Part shown: in pieces, positions 1-10,600 of the stretch
Layout: each line of letters begins with the position of its first letter
Position numbering within the stretch: position 1 is the stretch's first letter
NCBI GenBank assembly: GCA_037783415.1
Contig: JAZGTN010000023.1
Coordinates: 782,501-846,500, forward strand
DNA: 64,000 nucleotides
Direction of reading: 5' to 3'
Source: Leptasterias polaris
Taxonomy: Eukaryota; Echinodermata; Asteroidea; Forcipulatida; Asteriidae
Program-made: the position numbers and the translations under genes
The notes under the pieces: generated by a model
The model's database searches: none
What the model was told of the DNA's origin: nothing
Seen by the model: only the letters and a program-made list of their open reading frames with translations

Positions 1-331
1 CTTGAGTCTGTTCACTTTACTGATGTCACAAAAGCGACGAGAACATTCATAATGGTAGCCAATGTTAGGATTTTCTGGTTTGGCTTCGATCAATGCAGGA
101 TTGTATATCGGCAAAATCAAGCCCAAGTTTTACCGCACAGTCGGTCAGTAAATCGCGTTCTTTGCAGTCATAGAGCAACCATTTACTCGAAAATAAAACA
201 AAACGGGACCAACTTTTTTCAGGGAATTGAATGAAATTGCTTTTAGTTTTATTAACAACATGCATCACGCAAAATTTGGACGAAATGTGAACAGGTTTTG
301 CTGTCACTTCCGTTGCGACGGGCGTCGCCAT
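1..331 (-). CDS. 5' end of an unidentified cysteine/His-containing protein gene, frame broken, runs off left edge
   Basis: An ATG at 331-329, inside an AACATGGCGACG (YY1-like) start context, opens a frame that runs to a stop at 65. It contains FIQFPEKSWSRF and KWLLYDCKERDLLTD, a polar, gene-like composition in a CpG-richer stretch. In the +1 frame the strand then continues without a stop from about 125 to the window edge, reading NPNIGYHYECSRRFCDISK. From memory, N-terminal segments of the style CxxC...SW...W...KER...GYH..CYRRFTD.. recur in uncharacterised, often transposon-associated proteins of marine invertebrates, so I read both pieces as one protein interrupted by a one-base frameshift near 105-130. 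A real frameshift, a sequencing error or a missed mini-intron would all fit. The rest lies outside the window. No function is assigned. Confidence 0.45.
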
Positions 332-440
332 GTTGTTTTGTCAGCTACCGAACGGAGCTTAGTACGAGCTGCGTGATTGGCCAATTACCGCACCTGACGT
401 ATCGGGAGCGCTCATTCGTTGAATTTATCACGTGAACAAC
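332..440 (-). promoter_or_regulatory. GC-rich promoter-like region upstream of the left-edge gene
   Basis: The sequence just upstream of the minus-strand ATG is GC-rich compared with its surroundings. It holds a palindromic CCAAT pair, ATTGGCCAAT (376-385), a TGACGTAT half-CRE-like site near 397, and an E-box CACGTG (429-434). The start codon itself lies in an ACATGGCG YY1-like core. This combination is typical of a TATA-less animal promoter. It could be bidirectional, but I see no plus-strand coding exon nearby. Confidence 0.4.
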
Positions 441-1407
441 CTTGTTCGCGAATGTTAAACCTGATTTTTTTATCGAAATTCTTTCTTTATTTGTATTTTA
501 ATGTGCACGTATATTTATTGGGCACATTATTATATCGAATGGAATGAATATTTTGCTGATTTTCATGAATAAACAAAGTAGTCCCCATTTCTGTTGCACG
601 AAAAAACGGATTTTAGCCCTATGCCCCATGGCCTATAACTTATTGCATCTGATTTGGCATTGGTCAATTGACGTATAACGAGATTGGGTCATATTTGGTT
701 CGGTTTGTTTTATGGTTAGACACGTCGTGAGTTAATAAGATAGCGTCGTAACACATTAAGTTGCCTCTCGTTATTTCTCCATCAGCACGAAGCTTTGGGT
801 GAATTGACTTCAGTCTTGGGGGTCACTAGCATTGACTTAGCAATCACAAGAACAAAGAGGTAAATTAAAAACCAAAAAGATATCCACACTTTTTTGTTAA
901 TTGATCAAATTAAACCAATGTCATTTCAGAAGAACGCATGTATAATAAAGATTACTTAAACATTTATAATTTCAAATTTTCTTGTTATCTTTCGTATGAC
1001 GTGCTACCTATACAAATGTTGTTTATTGTTATTTAATATTACCTTATATTCATACAACAAGAAAACTTCCTCAAGATGTTGACAACGAATGGCCAAATTA
1101 GTTTCACCAATTCATTTGAAATCAGCAAGTCAATTATTTTTTCCTTAAAGAAAATTCTTTCGCAAATGCACATAATTGATAACATGATTCAAACTTTCGA
1201 TTATAGCTGAAAGAAAGAAATTATGTTCAGTTGAAAAATCACCAGAAAATATCACCAGAAAATATCAAGTCACAATTTGATATTCGGTACCTTTCAAGTT
1301 TGCCGAAAATAAACAACTGGTGAATTTCTAAACAACTACTGTTTGGATAGATCAAGTTTGCTGGTTTACAGCACGCAGCAATTCGTCTGCTCACCGTACA
1401 TAGACCC
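441..1407. other. AT-rich intergenic DNA, nothing recognised
   Basis: I see no conserved coding frame, inverted repeat or tandem array in this stretch apart from simple A/T runs. Confidence 0.5.
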
Positions 1408-1417
1408 TAATGTGTTA

Positions 1418-1601
1418 CAATTGCTGCTCGATATGGGGCAGAGGGAGGCCCCCCCTCTATTGTGTCTTCATTGTGTTCTGGGAATCTCAGGAATTCTTTT
1501 GAGAATTTTAGGGGGGGTGCTTCTGTATACAAGAGGGAAGAGTGTGTTAGGGTTAGGGTTAGTTTGGGGGGGCCTCCCTCTGCCCCATATCGGGCATGGT
1601 A
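1418..1601. mobile_element. 184-bp foldback MITE with 10-bp target duplication
   Basis: The ends are inverted copies of each other: the core CGATATGGGGCAGAGGGAGG on the left (from about 1429) is mirrored by CCTCCCTCTGCCCCATATCG on the right (to about 1592). The exact 10-mer TAATGTGTTA flanks both sides (1408-1417 and 1602-1611), as expected for a target-site duplication. The interior carries GTTAGGGTTAGGGTTAG (about 1546-1562), a telomere-like stretch. A 9-11 bp duplication with inverted termini points to a Mutator-like nonautonomous element. A related copy lies at 2394-2664. Confidence 0.7.
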
Positions 1602-1703
1602 TAATGTGTTAGTACAAGTGCTCAAATACCCGTATTAAAATTCCCGCGCACAGCTAGGTTGAAGAAGAACCCATTGTTATAGACCTGAGTTTTTGCAAAC
1701 CGA

Positions 1704-1945
1704 GGTTGGAAAACTATGGAAAGCCATAAATGCAACTCAAAAACAGATAGCCATAGTTTGATAGCAATGTTACACAAAAATTCAAAAATAGTATTGAATT
1801 TGTTGGAAACAAATCAAACAATCATGAAAGGTATTTCAGTTCATGAATCTTTACAGAAAATGTTGAATTTGGTCATAACATTTTTCAACACGATTGAATG
1901 TTTTGCTAACATTCGGCCGTCCATGCCAACCTGCGCACTTTGTTA
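1704..1945 (+). repeat. Dispersed repeat copy A (second copy at 61.5-62.06 kb)
   Basis: About 240 bp here match 61522-61755 plus 62037-62057 in the same orientation, with roughly 85-90% identity by eye. Shared segments include AAACAGATAGCCATA, TGAATCTTTACAGAAAATG and AATGTTTTGCTAACATTCGG. The distal copy is split by an insertion, and this uninterrupted copy shows the empty site. I see no coding frame or terminal repeat, so the class is unknown. Confidence 0.7.
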
Positions 1946-2393
1946 CTTTTTCGTGCGTCGGTTACCCACGAAGACTGTACTACCACTTAATTCACGTGGG
2001 TCGTTGTTTGCCTGTCCGCCATTACATGCTGCATAAATATTATGTTAACAGTCGTGTTAACTATTATTTTGTGGACAGTTACCAAAGTTTAGAGTGAAAA
2101 TAATGCCAGAATTAAGCCTTTTAAGTCTGAAGTTGGGTTACTTATGGGATATAGGACCGACTTGGCACTGGTTGCAGTGAAGTAGGACGGGAAATTCGTG
2201 CATAGAATGTGTACCAAGACTGTGACTGTGTTATGCAGACTTATTTGAAGTACTTCAATGGCGGTTTCTGCATAATATCTTAACATAGTAAGTACCATTG
2301 TTTTGGTTACGTAAATTAAATGGGTAGCAGTGACCCCATATTTCACTTTCAACCCTGTAAGAGTTTTACATGCTACCTAAAAAAAAATCATTT

Positions 2394-2664
2394 TGCTCGA
2401 TATGTGGCATTGTATCCCCCCATCCCTTCCTGTTGTGTTTTCATTGAATCTCAGGAATTCCTTTGCAGGTTGGTTTTAGTGCATAGCTACTTCTGCACAA
2501 TGGGGAAATACATTTGGTGTTTGATATGTGCAAGGGGCATGGTGGCACCCGTGCTTGGCACCCGTGCTTGGCATCCCATGAATGTTTGTGGCCGGGGTAC
2601 TTCTGTACAAGAGGACAAGAGTGTATGGGAACATTTGGGGGGTTTCTCTGCCACATATCGGGCA
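2394..2664. mobile_element. Diverged second copy of the 1418-1601 foldback family
   Basis: The left end GCTCGATATGTGGCA and right end TGCCACATATCGGGCATG are mirror images and match the 1418-1601 ends. The interior shares the segment CTTCTGTACAAGAGGACAAG in slightly changed form. It contains a short local duplication, CACCCGTGCTTGG twice, near 2546-2570. I see no clear target duplication. A pentanucleotide microsatellite follows directly. Confidence 0.55.
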
Positions 2665-2667
2665 TGA

Positions 2668-2694
2668 AATTGAATTGAATTGAATTGAATTGAA
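2668..2694 (+). repeat. (AATTG)n microsatellite
   Basis: Four to five head-to-tail copies of AATTG follow directly after the right end of the 2394-2664 element. Confidence 0.7.
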
Positions 2695-2699
2695 GATCA

Positions 2700-5600
2700 C
2701 AGAGCATTAAGCTTAATGCAGTGTTTTTCTCAGTCAGTAAAAGAGCAACTCCTAAATACCAAAATGGCTTCTCGGTATTCATGAAGCTCTGCACTGTTTG
2801 ATTTTATTGAACTAATACAGAAACGAAGCTATGTCAATGTGCCATGTAATGAGGATTGTGTTGTGCAGTTGCATTAAACATTTACATTTTGTTTAGATTG
2901 TGTAATTGTGTTCGAAAGGAACCATCAATAATAATAAATAACAATAGTAAATTATACAAATTATTGAGGTTTTTGAAATCATGAATGTGTTGTAGATTTG
3001 TTTACAATTTTTTAAATTGTTCGTCTTTACTAATCCATGGGGATGATTTCTTTTTTTGTTTGAATGATACATTGTACCGGGGTGGATTGTGGGCTGCGGT
3101 AGTATTTCCTTTACTGATAATAGAGAAATCCACTTTGACAGACATTACGTAACTGCATTTTATTTTCTGACACACACACAAGTGGATCAAAAAGATCCAT
3201 AGAACAGTGAAAAACGTCTTGAGTCCAGAAGAAAACTTCACTAAAGTCACGTGCGAGAAAACAGGCCTGAGCAGATTGTTTTCCACTGGGTATTACGTCA
3301 TAGGTTATTTTTTATTGTGTATAACCCCTTGTTTTTATTTGATCTTCTGTGACAGCGCGCACTTAATGTTTTGGGTTTTTTTCATATTCGAAAAGATTAA
3401 TGTTATATTTTTGACATTTTTAATTTAAGGTTTGCCCTCGCTTGTGTTTACTCCAAATACCTATCAACGAGTGACTGCAAGTAAATAACAATGCATGTCT
3501 TCAACACAAGATGATTTTAGAGTTGTTTGATCTCGAAGTTCTTTCAGAATGAGGGTACAATCAAAATAGAGACTCATGGCGCTTTACGGTTTCCAATTCA
3601 CCAGTCGGAAATGCATCCTCGCAAACGATATGACAACCTCTCCCAGATGGCCAAAACGTAATACAGTTTGTTATCTTTTTATTACGTTGAAGTCAATCAT
3701 TCTAAATGTAAACCCGGGTTGTAGGCAAAACTCTAACCATCACCCATTCTTATAAACATAAGAAAAATTGTGTTTTTTTTGCATTTTTAAGTTAGAAAGA
3801 GATAGCCTTTTTTTTGGTAACAACCTATAGAGAAAGGGTTGATCGATTGAGCATTCAAATACTGACATGATAATTTGCTTTAAAGTTTTCTCGTCAATAA
3901 TACAGAGTGATTGTGAGCTTTCCAGAAACACCTTGGCCCAATTTCATACAGAGCTGCGTAAGCACAAAACATAGATGCACAACAACTTTCCCAAATAAGG
4001 TTACCAGTTACAATGCTGTGTCACAAGTACGATCGGTGACTGGTATTCTGCTTATTTTTGCTTCAGCATAACAATTTTAAGCGATATTTTCTGCTTAATT
4101 AAGCAGCTATGTGAAATTGGAAGTGAAACTGAGGTAGACATGGAAAATCTGCAGTTACGCGCAGGAAACCATGCAGGCAAGGCGTGGAAAGTGTGAACAG
4201 ATTATTATAGCGCCTCAATACACACTGGTAAACTCAATCCCGGGATTGACATTAAATCGTCCTGTGTATTATTGTGTATTATAATTACGGGTGGTATCGG
4301 TTATTTTCATACGATGCTCAGTAACAGGATGCACATAAACCCAGACGATTATAGAGATCCGCGGAAATTAATAAAGACAACCCACCGCAGAGACTTCGCG
4401 CAATCTCGTTCCTTAACTGAGAATCCGGCAACATCAATAGCCAAACGGAACCGAGGAGAACGAAAAGCGATAAAATCCACCCCCCCGAAAAACAGGGCTG
4501 GGAATAAAGGGATGGACGCGTTTGACTGATTGCAGGCTAAGTCAATATTGGCGCTGGACTCGAAGCTGCCTCGCCAATATAATGGTTAGAAAGTGACTAG
4601 TGACATCTGACTTAAAGGCATGTGGACCCCGTGCTGTATTGAACTGCACAGGTTTAACAAACGGAAGTGTCTACTTCTAGGTACTCTTTCTAGACCAGTT
4701 ATAGGTTTCAATGCAAAAAGGTGATGTAGTTTAATGAAAGGCTTACTTCAAATGTGACTAATTGGGGGAGAATCTTCACCTGTACTTTTTGCTTCTTTCC
4801 GAAGGAGAAGTCGACGTTTTTCTGAGACTGTTATTAGGTTCGATAAGTGGTTAATAAAAGGCAACAATTTAAAGTCGAGACTGGCCTGTCAGTTTCAACC
4901 AAAATAGATACAAGAATCTCTGAATGCAATGTAGATAGTGCCAGTCGATGCGTGAAAATAGGAAGGTCTTTGACTGCTCAATACTTGCGGGTGTCCTCTT
5001 TCCCCCACACAATCCCTTCTCGGTCCTTTCTCTGGAAACGCCCCCAAAAACCCAGAGAATGGAGTCTCAATTAGAAGACGTCATGCAATACATTTAAATA
5101 CATTAGTCTAAAGCCGCACTGTGTTGTTCAGTGTGAACCCGTAACGCCACCTTCTACCACATCACAGAAACAGAAGGTAAATCCTCATTATTGATTACAT
5201 CCCTTATCGCAATTTATACCTGTGTCATGTAAGGGTATCTTGTTTTTTTCCCATTCAACCTAATTACAACCGAACGGAGGCAGGATGTGTCTCACCATGG
5301 GCACATTGCCTTAAAATCTCGTAACATTTGGCTGTTTGGAATTACCCCTTATTCTTGTTAAGAGTTGCTCAGGTACTAATAAACATACAATGTGCTGTAG
5401 TTAGTAAGTAAATACTAAAAACATAAATTTACCTCTGGAAATACAACCACCGGACCGTGTTCTGTCATGAAATTAAACAAAATCCAAACATTTTCGAGGG
5501 TTATTTACTGTGAATCATTATATTCTACTTAGAAATGATCTTTCCAACCGTGCATTTAATAGAAAACGCCTTTTAGAGCCCAACGCACCAAATCGAAAGG

Positions 5601-6980
5601 CAACGTGCCCCTTTACATGGCAAATATAGACCTTTCATTGGAACTGTCATTAGCCTATCGGTTTCATCGACAACTGTGCAAAGGGAAGGAAAACAAGATA
5701 TCCACCGCGCTGTTATAATAAAACAATGAACAAAGGCCGTGTGTGAATCAGTGGCTGTGGCCACGGCTGTTACTAAGGGTGTGGCTAGGTTCCTCACAGA
5801 CTCAAAGCCTCATAGTGACATCAAGCCGCATCCACATCCGCCCATTTGGATACAGCCTAACCATGGATGAAGGGCTTAACAAAGTACGATTAACTAAAGA
5901 CTTTTTGGTTCAGTGGAGTTTTAATTCAACGAAAATGAAACCACTTCACATAATTATTATGATACACAGAATGACTGAAGAACAACTGGGTGTATGTTGG
6001 GAAACAACAAACACGATCATTATACAAGAATTTCACATTGAACTTTTAGAATAGGTCAAAATTGTCTCTACGCAGTAGGAATAGTACGAGTTGCGCAGTA
6101 AGTCGAAATGTATCACCGTATAGTCAGAGTCTGCTCAATTAAATCTACATGTACTTATTTCTATGGGAAGTTAAATAATAAAAAGCGACAGAAATGGTGA
6201 TTATTTATTGGATACTGTTAAGATTAAATTATATATTTAATGTTTGAATATCTTAGAAAGTACACCATTCTCATCACAGCCGGTGTTTCCTTCTAAACTT
6301 CCACACGAGTACAATATGTTCTTCCATCTATAATATGCAATTTTTGTTTGTTTTGGGGCCATTTGCGTGCAGATTAGCAGTTGGATTTCAAAGGATGTTG
6401 TGACTACATCTAAAATTACATTTTATTTACATTTTCTATATTTTCAAAGTCCGTCGTAGCAGTCATTATTATTGTATGATATAATATCGGCTAAAATGAC
6501 TGAGCATCTGAATCTAACATAAATATTAAAAATGAACGAGTGTCATCTAGTCAGAAAATGAAGATTATGTTGCTGTTAATTTTCCTCAAGATAAAAATTT
6601 AAACAGTTTACTTGCAACTAGGATCCTGACATTTCGAAAGATAGTAAAATATGACATAATGCTAACAATAATCTTGACGGAAACTCAAACTTTAGTCCAC
6701 CAAAAAATTGTGTAAGTGGAAAAGCATTTAGACAACATCAGATCATTTTTAAAGGAACCGAAAATTGTAATGTTACTCTCAGTTTTTTCGCAAAAATTTC
6801 GCCATAACACCTACATTTTTTGTTGAGTAACTAATAGTGACTGCATCCGTCCCCTGTTTGTATTATCGGTTCTTTTCCCCCTTTGTTTTTCCATTTAATT
6901 GCACCGGACTTGACTAATCGCAGTGAGAAATAGACAAACTAAATGTATTGTGCTTTAGTATACCAATGTCGCCAGTACCG
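2700..6980. other. Intergenic stretch, no supported gene
   Basis: I see no conserved domain or convincing exon. A plus-strand frame at 4272-4529 has an unusually polar composition (many Arg, Lys and Pro) in a locally GC-richer patch, but it lacks flanking splice signals I trust. A single TTAAAGGCA-like half end at about 4611 resembles the TTAA element family, with no visible partner. Confidence 0.4.
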
Positions 6981-6983
6981 TTG

Positions 6984-6989
6984 TTTATT
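6984..6989 (-). terminator. Candidate polyadenylation signal of the asterotocin gene
   Basis: TTTATT on the plus strand is AATAAA on the minus strand, about 570 nt downstream of the asterotocin stop codon at 7555. In this AT-rich DNA other hexamers exist, so the choice is weak. Confidence 0.25.
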
Positions 6990-7323
6990 TAATTAATAGT
7001 TTTAAATTTACATTTAATTTCAAAGAATACCAAACGGTATCCCTAAATCTTCTAAGAAAGCAATCTGAATAAAATACCCAAACTAATGGGATATTATCTA
7101 CCCACAGTGCAACGCGATACAGCACTTTACATGCCCCCAAAGAGCCTTATCATCCACAATGTACTGTTTTCGGCTCTATGAAAAATGAATGATTAGACCT
7201 ATATGAACATCAAGCAGCCATTTTGTTTTTCTTCGTTACAATCCAATGTGACCAAATCGAGGCTGGGTAGGAGAATGGTCTGGTGCCCTGTGTCTATACG
7301 TTTGCACACCGGGAACCTCACCA

Positions 7324-7412
7324 GGGTTGCGTTTTCGCGGTCATAACCAATAACTGTTAATCACTAGTCAGTGACCGAAACAGTTATTGGTTACAGCCGC
7401 GAAAACGCACCC
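7324..7412. repeat. Near-perfect hairpin (foldback) in the predicted asterotocin 3' UTR
   Basis: TTGCGTTTTCGCGGTCATAA...CAATAACTGTT (7327-7357) is mirrored by AACAGTTATTGGTTACAGCC...GCGAAAACGCA (7378-7409), with a loop of about 20 bases. Arms of about 32 bases pair with one or two mismatches. It lies 145-230 nt downstream of the asterotocin stop codon. It is either a tiny foldback transposon or an RNA hairpin, or both. Confidence 0.75.
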
Positions 7413-7554
7413 CAAGACTGTCACAACATGATAAAAGTCTATAACATTGTGAGTGTGAAAGCCACGTGACTGTATCGCATTGCATCCTGGGTGAAAATAA
7501 AAAAGAAAATTCTACCCCCTGTCGGCTTCAAAGTTGATGGAGGGGTAACTGAGT

Positions 7555-7661
7555 TCATGGTTGACGCAAGAGGGCGTTCAGAAGCCTCTCTTTGAGTCTG
7601 TCTTTAAGATCTCTCTGTTCTGTCTCGGTTGATCTGCACGCTACGTCTAACGAGCAGCTTC
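7555..7661 (-). CDS. Asterotocin coding exon 3 (last neurophysin cysteines, C-terminal tail)
   Basis: The acceptor TTTTCTTGTTCGTGTGTACAG ends at 7662. The leftover A of the previous exon plus GA makes Arg, followed by SCSLDVAC, i.e. C-x5-C as in the family's final pair (compare ESCVTEPEC in human vasopressin neurophysin). A tail of charged and leucine-rich heptads (DLKDRLKERLLNALL) follows, then Gln-Pro-stop (TGA at 7557-7555). The tail could be amphipathic. Confidence 0.88.
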
Positions 7662-10600
7662 CTGTACACACGAACAAGAAAATATCCAGGGAGTATTACA
7701 AGGTGAGGGGCTGGGCTACATATTCTTTAAAAAAACAAGTTTGTTCAAGTGCATATTTTGAAAATTACAAGTCGTGGTATTTCAGTTGATACAATCAAAA
7801 ATATTATATGTATTTGTTTATATACTGGAACGTGATATTGTATCACTAAAAACGATAGTTCCAGGCGAATTACTCACGGGAAAGTTTCGCAAGAACCCCA
7901 GAAAAGGAGAGAAAAACAAAATTAGTTGAAATAATAATATGCTCAACTTTAAAACCAAAGATTTGTTTAAAGGCACTGGACACCTTTGGTAATTGTCAAA
8001 GACCAGTATTCTCACTTGGTGTATCCCAACATATGCATAAAATAACAAACCTGTGAAAATTTGGGCTGAATTGGTCATCAAAGTTGCAAGAAAAAAATGA
8101 AAGAAAAAACACCCTTGTTGCACAAATTTGTGTGCTTTCAGATGCCAATAATAAAAGGTTTCGCTGAAGTATTTTATTATTTGAGTGAGAAATTCGCTTT
8201 TTCTCAAAAACTACGTTACTTCAGAGGGAGTCGTTTCTCACAATGTTTTATACTATCTATCAACAGCTCTCCATTGCTCGTTACCAAGTAAGTTTTTATG
8301 CTAACAACTATTTTGAGTAATTACCAAACGTGTACAGTGCCTTTAAGAGTAACATTATTCCAGACAAATCTAGCTGGAGATAAATGCAGTAACTTGTATT
8401 TAAATCTAATTTTTAAGATTCATTCAGCTTCAAACTTGTTTATACTTTTAAAATTTGTATCTCTTAAGTTCCTATGGAAGATAATCCTATAATGACTCAT
8501 GATTCTGAATAAATTAGACTTCAGAACATGCTGCAGAATTACTTTTTAAAAATATATTCAGAGCTCTCCGGGAATTCAAGCAAATCCATATGCGTTCTGC
8601 ATCCGGGCAGGAAATGCTTTACACCAAGAATTTATTTGAACTCCCATGTTGGGGCAGGATCTCTACAAATGACGCAAGCTTTGTTCACAATATTTCCAAT
8701 CAAACTGTCATTTTGTTGTTTTAGGTTATGCTTGATTATAGACAGGAAATCGTCCAGATCAGACTGGCTTTATAAAAACAATAATTGAGTCTCCGGTATT
8801 TCACAGCCAAGCAAATATTGATTGATAACATAAAATCCATTGACAAGAAGTAATGATTGTGTTACTTTAAATGGTTAAAACGTAAGTAAAACAATCCATG
8901 AGTGGGAAGAATAAGATGCATAATGGAATAGAAGTATTATGGAGAGGTCTAGGGGAGTTTTCATTTCACCAAAATGACCTTTGAAGAGCAGTTTTGTGTT
9001 TTACGTAACTATCTTTATTATGCCCACGATTTTTACTCCCGTGGGTGCAATTGGATCGGTTTGGGTCCCATCTTTTGAAAGCTCCTTTGGGTAAACTCAA
9101 CTATTTTCTTTTCTTCTTCTAATTCATCAAGGGTATGGTTTAAAAAGGTTTCTTTTTGGAGCTAACTTAAGGATCTTTTGACACGTTGAACTTCGATAAT
9201 TGAAAAATATATCAAAACCATGGACTAAAAAAAAAAAGTAAAGAAAATAAATAAACCGTCTTACTCTCATTGCAACAGAAGCCGTTTGAAACACATTTCC
9301 CGTCAGTAATAGATTCACACGTCTCTCCAACAATCTCACACGGCGTGGAGAGCTTGCTTTCCTCTCTACACACGATTGTTTCTTTTGTCCCGAGAAAACA
9401 GCCGAAAGAATTGCCGCAGCATATAGCTGAGCCTACACACTGCCCCATACCACCAGGGCCGCAGGATAGGCACTGCAGAAGAGTGGGGAAAAGAGAGGAA
9501 AAAAACATCTTATATATCAAATCATTGTCAGAACGTGTTTTTGATTTTGTTCTCAGTGTGAAGAGTTCTATTCAAGTACTTCTGTGGGTGCAAGTACGGC
9601 TACTTTACTGTAAAAACATGTAACTGTACACATTTCTAAAATCTATTTTGAGAGAAAACAAGTAAGTTTTTATGAGCACAAACGCTTCTAGTTTGGTACG
9701 AGATGTGGGGAAACTGAGACAAAGTTCGTCTGCGGTAAAAAAAAAAAAAAAAAACCAGCAAAAGAGTTGGAGTGTTTATATTTAAAATGAGTTATCAAGG
9801 GTTATTAAAAAGAAACGGTTGCCTGTGATGTAAAACTACCTCAATTAAGGCTATAGGCTATTTATACAAAATTCTTGAGAATATAAATAGCCATCGCAAT
9901 ATTTTGAACATTCAACTTCAATTTTTACATAACAAAAACAAATTGATAACATTTAATGTTCAAACAAAATGTAACTTCAAACGAGATATAAAGACTTAAC
10001 CTAGATCTGGTTTATCTTTTATTTCAGATAAACTGACAATGCAGAGGATGCTTCTTACAAGAAGGCTTTTCATGTCAGAAGATGCATATAATTAGTTCGA
10101 TCCAAGAAAACCAAGTGGCGACTTAAGGTCAGTGCATTGGTAATGCAACAGCGCTTAATTTCTCCTATATTATTTGATAATAGCACTAAAAACTCCAAAA
10201 ATCTTACTTGGTCAATATCAATAAGAAGTTAAATACTTCTACTGTGTCTTAAATTACTCGCAAGGTGGTGTCGGTTTTCTCTAAGTCCAACATCACGAGC
10301 AAAGGAAATTAAGTTGACTGAAGAGCGTAGAAGACACGTTAAGTCGGTTTAGTACCCACATTCAGAGGTACTGAACAGTGTGGGTGATAGACGCTCTCGA
10401 TTAATGGATTGGTGTCTATTTCAGAATCCCGCATCTTACGTCTTGTGTCTGGAGAGCACTATGGTATCCCTAGTGACGCCTCAGACGATGAAAATAAACA
10501 AGGATGTCGTTCTCAGAATACGTTTTATGAAAATTAAACCCTGTTCATTCGTGTTCATCAATTTGTATTATAGGCGGTTTGTTTTAGGTCTCCTCGAAAG

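Noticed and set aside
5815..5865. Alternative last asterotocin exon on the minus strand (SCIQMGGC)
   Set aside because: It has C-x5-C but one residue too few after CCNE and a weak acceptor; the exon at 7555-7661 fits better in every respect.
7470..7500. Strong polypyrimidine acceptor (TTTTCACCCAG, minus strand) as a last-exon start
   Set aside because: The downstream frame lacks the C-x5-C pair; it lies in the predicted 3' UTR.
9127..9263. Read-through exon after the neurophysin core
   Set aside because: It would need a 30-nt intron or a retained donor and lacks the final cysteine pair.
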